64,000 nucleotides of DNA from Tetrahymena elliotti 4EA (Eukaryota > Ciliophora > Oligohymenophorea > Hymenostomatida > Tetrahymenidae), in assembly GCA_000231825.2 (NCBI GenBank), contig JH720308.1, positions 644,483 through 708,482 of the forward strand, in the 5' to 3' direction. Positions 12,955 through 25,819 of the stretch are shown here, piece by piece (the first letter of the stretch is position 1; every line of letters starts with the position of its first letter). A program made the translations under genes and the position numbers. Below the pieces are notes generated by a model, which saw nothing but the letters and a program-made list of their open reading frames with translations, searched no databases and had not been told where the DNA came from.

Positions 12955-15900
12955 TTTTTAAAAAATTTACTTACTTTAAAATAAAATATTTTGAATTTGT
13001 TAAAATACTAATGATGTAGGGTATCTAAAACAAAAAGAATCATATATAAAATATATTAATACAATAAGATCATATTAAATTAACATAACTTAATATTAAG
13101 CATCAGTTATTATAATTTGTTATTTGAGTGAAGAAAATTTAAGAAAAAATTATTATCAAAACATTTATATTTTCTCAATATAATTCGAGAAAAAATGCTC
13201 CATAGATATAAGAATATTGAGAGATAAGAACATAAAATATTAGGAAAGAATCATAGTTAAATAAAATCATTAAATTATATAAAGATGATGATAAGTTAAA
13301 TCTTAAAAAATAATACATTTTAATTTAGTATTAGTTTTATATAGTACAAATTGTCTATTGAAACAAAGTTAAGTATGTGATGCTATTTATATTTTTATTA
13401 TTTTAATCAAAATTAGAAAAATATTTTAAAATTAATTTTTTTTTGTGGGAGAAAACAAAAACTCTTCTTTTAATTCAAAATAGACTTTGATCTACTCTTT
13501 TGTTAATATTTTTTTGAGATAATCTTAATAAATTAAATATTAAAAGAAAAAGTTTTGAAAGAAAAAATTTTTTTGATCTTGAATTATTTGATATGTTTTC
13601 CAAAAAAAAATTGTATCTTTAAGCATTTATTAGAGAAAAGTAATTTTAGAAAGGATTTGCTTTTTAAGTATTTCAGATTAGATGTCACAAATAGGTATTT
13701 CATTTGTCTTTTAAGATTTAGATTAAATTTTTTTAAAAATAAAAGAAAGTAATTGATTAGTTGAAAAATAACAAAAATTCTATTTATTTTATTTCATAGA
13801 TAAAAAATAATAAAGTTATACTATTTTAATTTAATAAAAATATGATGATGAAAATCAAAGTAGAAATTTATAAATGCATGCTATCATTCTTGCTTTTAAC
13901 CCATTGAAATATGTAAGTATTCAAAAATATGAAAATAAGTATAAAATACTTTTAAATGATTAGAAAAGAAAATATTTTCTAAAAAAAAAAAGACTGTCCA
14001 CTTTATTATAAAATAATATTATTTTTAAATTCAATACATTTATTCTAATTTTTTGTTCTATTTCATGACTGATAGATCAATAAAATAGTGATTTTAACAT
14101 CTTTAAAAAATATTTAGTTTCAGATTTATTTTTCTTATTAATTTTGAATTGGGAAACTTACGTATAGATATCTTTAGCTTACAATTTCCAATTTAAATAA
14201 TTGCAAAACTAAATTTGTTCTCTTATGAATTATTTAAAAGCTGAAATATCAGTTTTTTTAAACCTGCTCTTTATATTTACAAAATAGAAGGAGAGAATTT
14301 ATCAATATTTATTTTTTTTAAATTAAATATTCTATTAAAAAGCTTAAAGTCTCAAAGTATCACTACTATCTGCATTTTTAAATGTTTTGCTGGATCAGTA
14401 TTTAATTGGATAAATTACCAATTTTGTCATAAGCCAGTTTGCCGTTTGGTTTAATTTTAATTTTTTATATATGTGGTCAATTTGGCCATAACCAATTAAA
14501 CTATTTAGTTGAATTTAAATTTCTTTTGAGATGAGATATTAGTTGTTTTCAACTTTATAATTCAATTAAACTCTTCTTAACCAGAATTTAAAAACATAAT
14601 ATTTAATCAAAACGCCTTGATATAACTTAGAAACTTCTTTTTTCAATTGAAAAGAAATTTTGAAAAAATTGTCTTTTTGGTTAAATTGTAAGCAAAATTT
14701 ATACCTTTCTGAAATAAAAAGGAGAAAGAGAAAGTTTATCAATTTGTTCAATATGTTAACAAAGTAAATTTTTGTAGGTATTTTATTTTAAAATTTGTAA
14801 ATAAAATCACCAATCTATGAATAAATAATATTTAGTGGTATTTATTTATGATCAGACAAATATTTCAATTTATTATATCATCCAAACAAAAACTATTTGA
14901 AAAGAGAGAAAATTCTTAATTAATATTTTAGTGCCAATTAATTGGAAGTAAGTAAGTGAGGACTATAAAATAAAACAAATAAAGAGAGAGCATATTGATT
15001 GATTAAGGCTATTTAATTATTAAGTTTATTGTTAAATATATTGAGAATTATTTATATGAAGGTTGAAAAATATTAAGGTGAAGGATGAGTAAATGGGTGT
15101 ATGAATAAATTGATTATGATATTAATTAACTAAATAGGTAAGAGAATATTTATTTTTTGATTACTTATTTGTTGAAATTAGTTTTTTTTGCAAGTTATTT
15201 TTTTCATAGAAACTTATGATTTAAGCCCAAAAGATTGATTTTAAATTACATGGTAATTATAATTCAAGCTTGAGGAATTGTAGATTTTCCAATTAGATAA
15301 GTTGCCAGTATTTATTGTAAGAATCTTAGGACAAGAATGAAATAGAGTATAAAAATGATAGCCAGAACAGTTAATAATTAAGCTCGAATATTTATTTCAC
15401 CAATTAGGTTTGATTTGGATATTAGAGATTGGCGAGAAGTTGAATATTTGCTTTATAAAATTCTGATTAAAATCTCTTCAGAAGCAAAAGAAATTTAAAT
15501 TTAATTTGATCACAAATAGTACCTATTTCTTAATTTTTATGACTCACTTCAGTTTACAACTATTTTAATTTGGGGAGGAAAATTTTATCATTATATTAAA
15601 TAGTAGTTGATTTCTGAATTTGTAAATAAATTAATTGATTAATTATATAGATAGTTAGTTAGGCTGAAAGATTGACAGAAGAGAGGCAATCAGACTCTTT
15701 TTATAGTTCTAATAAGTAATATTTTTAATTACATCAGAATATGTGTAGTTTTTAATACCCAATTTATATGTCCATAGATTAAATCATTATTAATTTCTTG
15801 GTTATCGCTGCGTAACGAAATAAAATTAAATCAGCTATTTCAAGCGCGCTTTTCTACTTTTGAATTATTTATTATAAAAAACAGCTTCATTTTTACTATT

Positions 15901-16287
15901 TTTCAAAACCCTTTTAAGCTTGAAATTTTGTGTCTATCCATTGAATTATGTTTCTTATAGGTACTTAATCTAATAATATGTGATTTTTTTGAGCTTTTAA
16001 GGGCTGAATATTTCTAGATAGGAATAATTAGTTTGATTAATTTTGTATAATTACTTTTTTTGATTCTTTATGGTGTTTAATTAATATTGTTGTTGTTATT
16101 TTTAATTTTCTTTTGTTGATACTTCTATCAAAAAGTTAATAGAAAAAAGGAGTATTTAATTAGTATTTAAAAGTTCTATTGAAAGTGAATTTGTATAATT
16201 CTATTTAGATTTTATGTAAAGATTCTATTAATTAAGAGAAGGGTATCAAGTAACTGGATTAGTTAGAAAGCTCTTTTGCTTACTCAC
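12955..16287. other. Long AT-rich intergenic stretch
   Basis: More than 3 kb with no supported gene. Short standard-code ORFs at 13555-13752 (+) and 14566-14751 (-) are F/K/L-rich and look like chance. Visible structure: two related segments near 14420-14500, each with CAATTT, CATAA and CCA elements about 65 bp apart, and a perfect 10-bp palindrome AAGCGCGCTT at 15842-15851, which is striking in this composition. Confidence 0.5.
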
Positions 16288-16684
16288 TCATTCAAAAAAT
16301 TCATGGCTACCATCATCACTTGATTAACTTGATTTACTTAGGATAGGTGATTAAAAGGTCTTTGTTTTTTCTTTTCTTCTTTCCCAAAGATTTGAAGGCT
16401 TTTTTTTGTCGGTGTTGAATCTAATTAAGCTCTTTTTTTTCTCAAAATACCCATATATCAAATCAAGTGGGTCAGCCATAGTAACTCCATTTTCATCAAG
16501 CCAGGAATTAATAAGGACTTCTTCTTCCGTTAAAGCAGGGGCAACTTTCTGATCACTTTCTCCATAAACTGATAATTTATCTTTTTGTTGTAAAATGACA
16601 ATTAGGAATGAAGATTGAAAAGAGACTTAATTAATGTCAAAAACAAAATAGTTTACCAGGGCAAAAGCAAATAGATTTTTCCAT
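16288..16684 (-). CDS. Small unknown protein, 106 aa, two exons
   Basis: Exon 1 is 16684-16657 (ATG at 16682-16684) and exon 2 is 16580-16288, ending in TGA. The 76-bp intron 16656-16581 starts GTAAAC and ends AAAAAG, and the phase fits (321 coding nt). GC is clearly above the surroundings, which supports coding. The protein has an acidic N-terminal half with EEEVLINSWLDENGV and ADPLDLIYGYFEKKK, then a basic stretch with RRKEKTK, and a Ser-rich acidic tail with SSDDGS ending EFFE. No signal peptide or membrane segment. Family not recognised. Confidence 0.6.
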
Positions 16685-16929
16685 TAAGAGTAATAGTTCT
16701 TAAAAGAATTTGTAATTAAATTTTAATATGTAGAACTAGATTTGTTGTGAATATTTTTTATTTATTTGTTTATTTTTTTAGAAATCTTGCTTCTCAAATA
16801 TTTATTATTGTATCTGTTTTTGTTTCTGCTTAATTTTTAAAATTAGTATTGCTTCAAGATGGATTACTTGATTTTTCTAATTTTTTATTTAGTTTCTTTT
16901 TTAAATTATCAATTCAATCAATGGTAAAT

Positions 16930-17330
16930 TCAAAATAAAGATTTGATTGATATTATGATATTTTGTATGTAATTGCATTGATCTTTTATCTCTTTATTAT
17001 GTTCATATAAATTTACATACAATTTTAAGATATTCTTTTGATATAAAAGCCTTTGAAAAAAGAGTTGAATAACTTTTTGTATGTTGATCAATTAATTGTA
17101 CATAGTATTTTGTTTGAATTCTCTCCCCAGATTTAAATCAGAATATTTAGAGAAATTTATAGAACGATTTGAATGAGCTCCATTTAATGTAAAATCCACA
17201 CCATAAATTTCATTTAGTTGTAATCCAGATATCTATAACCCAGTATTTATAGTTCCTATTAAATTCTTTTTGTTTATTATTTTTCTTTCTCATCAACAAA
17301 TTTTTATTTTACTTAATTTAGGCTATTTAT
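16930..17330 (-). CDS. Possible gene fragment, unknown
   Basis: A - strand frame open to TGA at 16930-16932 with balanced residue use, including NGAHSNRSINFSKYSDLNLG and a helical stretch with NLYEHNKEIKDQCNYIQN. The start is unresolved: no ATG lies at a natural position, and exon boundaries near 17200-17300 are ambiguous. It may be the 3' exon of a gene whose 5' part I could not trace, or chance. It ends 246 bp upstream of the small gene on the same strand. Confidence 0.3.
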
Positions 17331-18909
17331 GAATAAACCAATTTATCAAATTTTTTTCTTTGTTGGCCTGATTAAATACTTAATTTTGCCTTAAAACAAC
17401 TACTAATCCTCATTATTATCTCATATGTGTTAATAACATAATATCTCTAACAATAAATTTTATTCTTCTCACTAAAAAGCTTAATTATTTAATTCATATT
17501 TGATTATTGTAATTTTTGAGATTTACTGTTTGAAAAAACAACTGAAAATAAATAAGCTCATTTTTTGGTGCTCAAAAGATCTTTACAGCAATTTGGGATA
17601 TTATTTATATATATAGTACCCTAGGGTACTGCCTATTCGGCTACATACATCCTTAACAAGAATAATTATATATTTATTTTAAAATGTTTGATAAAATATT
17701 TTTTTATTTTATTTCTCTGCTAGGTTCGAAACCTATCCTGACTAATTTTTTTACTTTTAATTATTTATGATAAAATAAAAAAAACCTAAATGCTCTATTT
17801 TAAAAATATGCGAATTAGCAATATATCTAATTGTGGTTTTAGAGATCCAAAATTGCTTCTTAATTAACTTGAGAAATTTGATTACTGAGTTAAAACATTT
17901 ACCTGCTTTAGCTGCTGCTTGTTTGCTGATACAATAAACTTATTCAATTCAAGACCTAAATTTTTGAAAATAAGAAATCAATAAATAATAATTTCAAATA
18001 AGTTGAATGTAAAATATACATTCTTCCTATAATCAAGAATTTTATTAAAATACTTTATGAAATAATTATATAAATTTTTTCACTTTTAAAAGATAAGAAA
18101 ATTGAAGTTAAAGACAAAAAGCAGGAATATTTCTTTCAATTATCGTTATTCATTATATTTGCTGTTATTTTACATTAGTTATCACCAAAATATTAGAATT
18201 TTCTAAATTAGCTTAAATTCAACATTTGAGTATTAATTTTCTCAGATTAGATCTTTAGAGTTTAATAGAAGCACTTAAAATATGTATTACCTAAATAGAA
18301 GAAAAAAATAAATTTAAAAAATAACTCCATCCATTTCATCCATTTGTTATGTGTAGGGGATCTGTTTGTTATAACGTTTTCTTTACAATAAAGAATAAAT
18401 AAAAAGAGAAAATATGGATAAATTTTTTAGTAAAAAAAAGATATGGTACTAAGTTAAAAAATAAATAAAAATACAGATTCTAACAGCACATTACACCACC
18501 AACACATAATCCTGAATCTATTCACAATTATATTAAACAAAATTATATATTTTCCATAAGTGTTATCTTGGTACCCTTGAAAGAACTAAATTGTGTTTTT
18601 ATAACCAACATTAAAATCTAAAGTAGAAGAAAAACAGCATACACAGAAAGAATAATAGCCATGATTGAATCTCTTAATCAAAATTTTGTTTAATAAATTA
18701 AAATTTACGTTGATCATTTACCAAAGTACCTTCGTTTTGTAATTATAAAATTAAGGTAAAATAAGGGTTAGTTATTGATTAAAAAAATTAATTTTTATTT
18801 CAAAAATAAAAAAATTATGGAGGTGGAAATAGTTTAAAAAATTTCTTTATCAGAAAAAAGTAAATAATTTTTACAATTTATCAAAATTAACAAAAAAGAT
18901 AAATAATCT
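17331..18909. other. Intergenic with one GC-richer island
   Basis: AT-rich DNA apart from the island at 17615-17752, listed separately. The rest shows no coding signal on either strand. The right end flanks the protease-like relic. Confidence 0.5.
17615..17752 (+). other. Candidate small Pol III-type transcript or binding-site island
   Basis: The segment starts with a perfect 16-bp palindrome AGTACCCTAGGGTACT at 17615-17630 and a short GCC/GGC hairpin (GCCTATTCGGC). About 90 bp on there is a B-box-like GGTTCGAAACC at 17723-17733 and then seven T at 17746-17752, as in Pol III terminators. No tRNA cloverleaf can be built: there is no matching acceptor strand and no A box. It could be another Pol III RNA, a tRNA relic or coincidence. 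Confidence 0.25.
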
Positions 18910-19975
18910 AAAAACAAAGGCCTTTAGAATCTTGTTTGTCTTTTAATTTTTGGGAGTTTAATGCTCAGTACTAGTGCTTAGATTTCATTCCCTTTCATTC
19001 AAAAAAGCAATGCAGGTATCATGGAAGCTTATATGAACTTTACATTCGGTAGCTGTGTTATAAAGGTTTCTCTTGAATTAGAGACAGGTTGTATAAATTG
19101 GTAATATTCAAAATGCAATAACTGTGATTGAGGAGGTACTTTAATTGGGGGTGATAGCGATTGTCCAACTTTTACTAATACCATTTCAAGTAAAAATTTT
19201 TAGATGATTGTTAATTATGGACAGGAAAAATTAGTTTCTTCTGAAACTCCTATGGGTTTATGTTTAGGTGGCATTGACGATCATCAAGTAAACTTAGTAA
19301 AGTAGCTTTATGACTTAAGGATGATCTCTTAACAAAGAGTGTACATTGCTTTATCATCCAATTCTTAGTTTAATTTATGGAGAGATTAATATTGAGGAGC
19401 CAAAATAATAACTAATCAAGAATGATTCTAGCTTAGTAAAGATGCTTTATATTGAACATCCTTATGTCACTTATTGGACCCTTCATTCAAATGGGGAAAT
19501 GACTTTGTTTGGTGATATACCTTATGGCAACCAGGATAGAATAATAATAGATAAAAAATGCTTTGATTAATTATTAAAAATTTTAGAAAAACATAATTAT
19601 AAAATTACAAAATAGGTAGATATTTATTCCTTTATTGATTCCTTTGACTACTACTTGGATACCATTAAAGGCTTGGAACCTATTTATATTACTCTACTAA
19701 CTGCAGATAAGTCTCCTTACATATTAAGGATAAATCAATCTCAATACACTCAAGAAATAGATAAAGGATTATATCAATTAGCAATCCATCCTCCTAACAC
19801 TCCAACTTCTGTATTATAGTAGATAAACTTTCGTATCTTAGATTCCTATTACATGGGTTAAGATATAAATTCTCTTAATGTCTTTATAGCAGAGAGGTGT
19901 GATGATTTAAATCCTTAAGAAGTTTCTTAAAATGAATAAAATTTTGCTTAAAATTTGAGAACTCAAAATATTTGA
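18910..19975 (+). pseudogene. Aspartic-protease-like gene, probably broken
   Basis: The frame encodes a signal-peptide-like stretch (LVCLLIFGSLMLSTSA) that has no ATG ahead of it; the only nearby ATG (18961) sits inside it. Then comes a pepsin-like N lobe where the catalytic DTG is replaced by ETG (KVSLELETGCINW), followed by CNNCD and an in-frame TGA at 19129-19131. A 52-bp intron (GTAAACTTAG...AAAGAG, near 19289-19340) joins the C lobe, which has GEMTLFGDIPYG and an end resembling the family's last strands (SYYMGQDINSLNVFIAERC), to TGA at 19973-19975. The second catalytic DSG/DTG is absent. Alternative: a 45-bp intron GTTGTA...TTGAG would remove the TGA in phase, but it would also delete the conserved region after ETG. 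Either way it lacks both catalytic Asp residues. Confidence 0.6.
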
Positions 19976-21279
19976 AGTTAGGAAATAAAAAAGAACATAC
20001 CGAGATAATAGGATAAAAAAATAAAATTAAAATTATTAAATATAATATAACTATTATATAATTATTTTTTTTTACATAATATATACTTTAAAATTATAAG
20101 AATATAAAACCATAGATCTTAATTAGTTGTAACTACAAAAAATAAAATCAATATGATTAAAAAAACATTTATTATTTTTTAAACCTTGTTAAGACAATAA
20201 ATAAAGTTAAATTTTTTTTAATTTTGTTATGTAGAATGATTACATCATTTGAAATAAATTTTAGATATTTAGCATAAAAAAAACTAAACTCATTCTAATT
20301 GAGATCTACTGTTTTTTTAATCAAAGTTTTTTCATACAAAAAAATTAATATTTTGAATTGATCTTCTTGATCTTTTGAAAGCTAAAAACAAAACAAAAAA
20401 GTGAAAAAAAATCCAAAGAGTAATTCTTGAAAATAATTAAAAGAAAAACAACATCTTTTCAAAAAAAATTATTTGATAAACATAAAAGCTAATAAACATG
20501 AAGATATTGCTTTAAAAATGTTCATGAAATCATCTAAATGAAAAATTAATAGAAGTAAAATAATGTTTAAATTAATAAGAGATAAATTAAATAATTTATT
20601 AGATAGAGATTGTTTTTGAATTTTTTAAATATATTTGTACTGGATCTAAAAAACTCTAGCTTTAAATGACTAGACTTATTTTTAAAAAAATTTTCTTATT
20701 TTTTGACTTCTTTTACTGAGAAAAAAGATATTAAAATTAAAAATGTAAAGAAAAATTGGATTGATAATCAACTCAATAATTAAGGAATAGATATTTTACT
20801 AAAATCTAGACTACTCACTGAAAATTAAATTAATAATTGTTCTAAAATTGTGGATGAATTTAATCTAAAGGGAAATTTTATTTATAAAATGTTGTGTCAA
20901 TAAAAAACTTTTAGACAAAAAATAGTTTCGAATTAAATAACCTAAAATAATAAAGGATGAATTTTCTTTTGTAAAGGTATTTTTTAAATTAAATTTTGTG
21001 CTAACTAAGATTAAGTTACATGATAAAATATAGATGGATGGATCTACATATAAAATCAATAGAAATCTTATGGATTTTTATATTTAACTAATTAATTTTT
21101 ATAGTACAATTCAGTTATTGGATGTAATTCTCTTCATTTAATGAAGAAAATAACTTATTGGTAAATATGCCACATAATTCCTAACATATTTTTAAGTTCA
21201 TTGTTATAAAAAATTTACTTTATTTATCCAAGCAAAGGAAAATTTGAAAATATTAATTTAATGAAAGCTGGCTGATCAA
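19976..21279. other. Intergenic, AT-rich
   Basis: Between a + strand relic and the 3' end of the PSS gene (convergent). A short ORF at 20865-21059 (-) has no supporting signal. Nothing else seen. Confidence 0.6.
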
Positions 21280-23380
21280 TCATTCAGCATGTAATTTTTT
21301 TTTTAAGTTTTCTTCTTTCTTGCTGTTATACCACTTTTTGACATCTCTAATAAGCAAAGCTGTGAAAACAGCAACAATAACTCCAATTATTACTGCCCAA
21401 ATCTAGATGATATAGTCTGGGAAGGCTTCAATAAATTAACCATTATAATTCTTCCAGAAAACAAGGAGCTCAGCAAATACAATAGCTTAAGTTAACCAAC
21501 AAATACCACCAAGTCTCTTTTATTATCTTGTTGTGTTAAGAAAATTACAAATTAAAATTAGTATTTTTATTTCTTTTTCAAGTCAATTTAAATTAAAAAA
21601 TTTATTTACGGGTTTGAAATATATTCATAATATTCACGTGTAGCCGGAATAGCTAAGAAACCAATCATAAATGTTCTGAAAGATAAAACTGGATGACTGG
21701 GTCTAATCCATAAAACAAATTTGTTAAAGAAGAAGCTGAGATCAACTAAATTCATCTTTTATTAAATAAAATTATTTAAAATTCATTCATCAAAAAACTT
21801 AAAAAATTTACAAATGTCATATAATAAATAACAGAAGCAAATCTAAAGCTTGAAGAGAAGATTTTCCACTCATGCTTTTCAAGGTTAGGAGTGATAAAGA
21901 GCTCTTTAACATTTTTCCAGTAGGATTTTTCCTTCTTACCTACTTCAGACAAAGACCACTTATATTCTTTCATTTCAAATTTTCTGATTAACCACCATCC
22001 TGCAACAATACCACCTGTATTGCAGAGAATGACATCGAAAATGACAGAGTCCCACCAGCATTCATAGAAATTAGGAAGCCAATGTCTGAAAGTGATTTCT
22101 ATAAATTCAAATAGAATAGATTGGATCATGCAAAGCTTAAAGTCTCTGCAGATAAACATTTTAACTAACCAGCCAACGAAATGAGCAACAAAAAAGACAT
22201 CTAATTTGTCAGTAATATTATAGAAATCACCTTTAGGATTTCCAGGTGTGTAGATATCACAATCTTCAGAGAAATTCTATTAAAATAATCGAAGTTTTAT
22301 GTTATGAGTTGTAATTTTTGTATGTTCGAAAAATTTGTTAAATATTCTAAAATATATTTAGAGTTAATAATAATACGTAATCTATTAATGGGCTTTGATT
22401 ATTTTTGATATCAAATTTGTTAAAGATAAGATTGAATGTGCAGTATTAAAAAAATAATTAAATTAAGCTTCTTTATAAGGTTTATTCTTAGAATCATTAA
22501 GAAACTTTCTAAAAGAAAAAGAGTAAAAATGTTTATATTATTTTTATTCTAATAAATTTTTAGTCTTTTCTATCATAATATCTATCTAGCTAGTATTAAT
22601 TAATAAATAAATTTACAATTTATTCTTTAATATTGTTTAGCTTAACTTAACTATTTTTTTTCAATTTTCTAATTTAAATTTTATTTCTTTGCGTTATAAA
22701 TATGAATAAGTCGTTTACCTTATCTTGTAAGGGTTAACCTAAGGAAGGATCAACAAATGACTTCAAGAAAGTCTAGAGATCATCTCTATTCTAAATTTTT
22801 ACATTATAATATGAATTATTTTAACTAATATTAGCTTTCAAAATATATTACGAAAAAGAGACTAAAAACTACAGCAGTCAACCAGCACATTCCTAGTGCC
22901 TAAAGCATACGCCAAAGAGATGGGTGAGGTCTCTATATAGTAGTATTAGGCAAGTAGATCATGCAGTAAATAACAATAGAAATCATAGCAAAAATTATAC
23001 CCCTGTTTTATAAATTTAAAAAAATTAAAAAGATGCTAAGACAAGAAGAGTCAATTATAATTTTATTTGAGTAAAATATTTAATTACAATTTAGCATTAG
23101 GAAGTAAAGAATCATCACCCTAAGGCTTTGTGTAGTAGAATGCTGCTATAAATATCATTATAAGAAATAGAATAAGCTATAAGACAGTATGTTGATGATA
23201 GAGGATTTATGGGAATGCAACACTTTCTGTTTGCATGAGAGCTAATTGCTTGATAGGGATATAATCTCTTTCAATTAGATCAGTTTAAGTTGAAGCATCA
23301 GCTAACTTTTTAGTTATTTCTACCGATGCCGCTGCTTATTTATGATTGTGATTTGCCTTTTTATCTTTTTATGTTGACAT
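21280..23380 (-). CDS. PSS: Phosphatidylserine synthase (PSS1/2, base-exchange type)
   Basis: Makes phosphatidylserine in the ER by exchanging serine for the head group of PC or PE; a polytopic membrane enzyme. Read from ATG at 23378-23380 to TGA at 21280-21282 over about six exons. The N-terminal soluble part is about 60 residues, then a first membrane segment near LIMIFIAAFYYTKP. Family motifs appear in order: RPHPSLWRMLQALGM, LKSFVDPSLGQPL, CDIYTPGNP, DKLDVFFVAHFVGW, the highly conserved RHWLPNFYECWWDSVIFDV followed by LCNTGG, and FEMKEYKWSL. The C-terminus is Lys-rich (KKWYNSKKEENLKKK) and cytosolic by analogy. Introns begin GTAAAC or GTAATA and are short. Overall length and motif order match animal PSS1/PSS2. 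Which head group it prefers cannot be told from sequence. Confidence 0.92.
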
Positions 23381-25819
23381 CTTAAAGTGATTTTGTTAAT
23401 TCCTACTTTGAAATTAAAATTTTTTATACAGTTTTTTATTTATCTCTCCTTTGAATTTAAGATTACCTAGATAAAGATGAAAATGCATTATTTATTATTT
23501 AATTTGATTTTTTAATTTGCATTCACATCCAATTGTAAATACAGCATGTATTGACTTGCTATTAGCTTTAATATTTTAAATTATTTACTCACCAAATTCA
23601 TAGAAAAATCTAAATTTTTCTATTAGAATAATTAAAAATATTCAGAGAACAAACACATGTAACTTTTCTTTGGAATTTTGTTAAAGTTAAGTCTTATTTT
23701 ACTACTAGATAAGCTCTACAAACTCACTTAGATACGAACATTAAGAAAATAATAAACTTAAGTGCGTATTTAAAATTGTAATAGAGTAAGATATTTTTGA
23801 ATTGAATCAAATATAAGGTTTGTGTAATTTTTTAACTTCCTAATAACAAGATAATGCAAAATTTTACAATTTTTTATGAATCAAAAACAAATACTTTGTT
23901 TGGATTAATTGAATTAAAAAACTTTTATTTTTGTTGAAAATTCAAAAGAATTTTATTATTTTCTTAAAAAATATAAATAGCTTATTTAAGTGAGACCAAT
24001 ATTATAAAAATGGTAAATATTACATTTAAATTTCTAAGTTACAAATGTTTATTAATCTATATTATTATTTTTTGATAAATTATTTAATTTTATTTATTTG
24101 CCCGCAAAATAAAAAGAAAAGTATCTTAGTCTCTTTATCTCTAAGTTAGTTATTTTATTGAGAAAAAATTATAATAAGAATGCCCAAAATAGAATCCTTA
24201 AAGACTATCTATTAAATTTTTTTAATGATAGAATGTAGAAAAAAGAAATTATCTTGAGAGAGATTTTAAGCAAATTAAATACAAGTTTGGTTGAAAAAAA
24301 AGAAAGTAGGAATAAATTTATAAAATTATCAAGCTATTGATTAATAAAATAATAATAGACAGAAGAAAATAAATAAAATTAGTCAAATGCAAAATAAATA
24401 GCTTTCAACAAATTTATTTCTTTAATCACAGTAAATTTAATTATTTATTTATTATTTATTTTATACTTAGACTTCTTTTCAATAAAATTAATTAAATTAA
24501 TTCATTCTAAATTGCGTACTATGTAAATTTTATTCATTCCTTTCTTCATTCATTTTAATTTGTGATTATAAAGAGTAAAATATTTATGCTTATTTGATAG
24601 ATATACCTTAATAACAAATTTTATTTCCCTCAAATTATTTCCTTTTTTTTTATCCAAAAAATGCAATTTTGAATCAACAATTACCTCTTCAAAAGAAATT
24701 GAGATTTAAATGCATAAACTTTAAAAATACACTATTCCCAATATTTAAATAATGTCTATTTGATTATAGTAATTAATTGATCATTTTACACTTTCTTCTT
24801 GATTGCGGTAATGAAAATACAAAAACTGATGTACAAAACTTTATAAAGAAATGAAAGGAAAATCCATATAATTTTATTTTGCTTTGAATTTAATAATATT
24901 TTTTTCATTTTTTCTCCATAATGATAGCTAAGTAATTAAATAGATTCAATTAAACCGACATCAATTTTCTGAAAATTTACCTTTTTTACCTTAAATTAAT
25001 ATAATCAAAATTCTTATTTTAGACAAATTTTTCTTTCTTTTTTTATGTTTTTTTTGCTTATTTTGTAAGAGCTTCATGGCGCTATGATAAAAATGTTATT
25101 TCTTCTGAAATTTTTAGTACCTAAATGTGTATATTTATAGAAAACTAAGTTACTGCAATAAAAATGATTATATTTTTTATTTCTAGAATTGATTCTAAAA
25201 TACTAACTCTGTGAAATAAAAAATAATTTGATTTAAAGGCAAGTGTTTTATATTTGAAAGAAGGGTAAAAACTAAATATATGAATCCTAATTGCTTTCTT
25301 GAGGGCTATATTAAGATTGCGAAAATTTTGCTTGCATTATTAAAAGTAAAAGTGATTTCTTAACTTGCGCTTGATATATTTTTAGTGCAATAAATGAATA
25401 TTTTTAATAATAAAGATTTAGAAGAAGACTTTTTGATAAATGTTGACATTTTTGATAGGATGACTTATATTATTTACCTTAAATGATATTAAAGATTACC
25501 ATAAAATATAATTATGATTATTTGATATTTTAAGGTAAAATTAAAGGTAAAAGTAAATTGAATGAATATCTATATCTCATCAAACAAATTAAGAATTGTA
25601 TTTAGATAAGCAAGCAAGCAATTATTAATTAATTGACTGATGAGAAATTTAATTGATATTAGTGATTGCGAATTATTAGAAAGAGGTGGGAGGTACTTTT
25701 AAATTAACAGGAATATTATCTGAAGTACTATATAAATAAATTTTATAAAATAAAATAAAAGATATCCTTTTTTCCAAAAGAAAAAAAAGAATAATATAAT
25801 ATAAAAACAAGATAGTAAA
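23381..25819. other. Divergent intergenic region between PSS and actin
   Basis: 2.4 kb of AT-rich DNA that must hold the upstream regions of PSS (-) and actin (+). No coding signal. A GA/GT-rich patch at 25681-25696 (AAGAGGTGGGAGGTAC) and a TATA-like element lie just upstream of actin. Confidence 0.6.
25731..25740 (+). promoter_or_regulatory. TATA-like element upstream of actin
   Basis: TATAAATAAA begins 89 bp before the actin ATG, just after a GTACTA. In AT-rich DNA such matches are common, so the position relative to a highly expressed gene is the only support. Confidence 0.3.

Noticed and set aside
13555..14751. Short ORFs at 13555-13752 (+) and 14566-14751 (-)
   Set aside because: F/K/L-rich, no start context, no neighbour exon, no recognisable motif.
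17700..17760. tRNA gene suggested by GGTTCGAAACC
   Set aside because: No pairing acceptor strand, no A box and no anticodon arm upstream on either strand.
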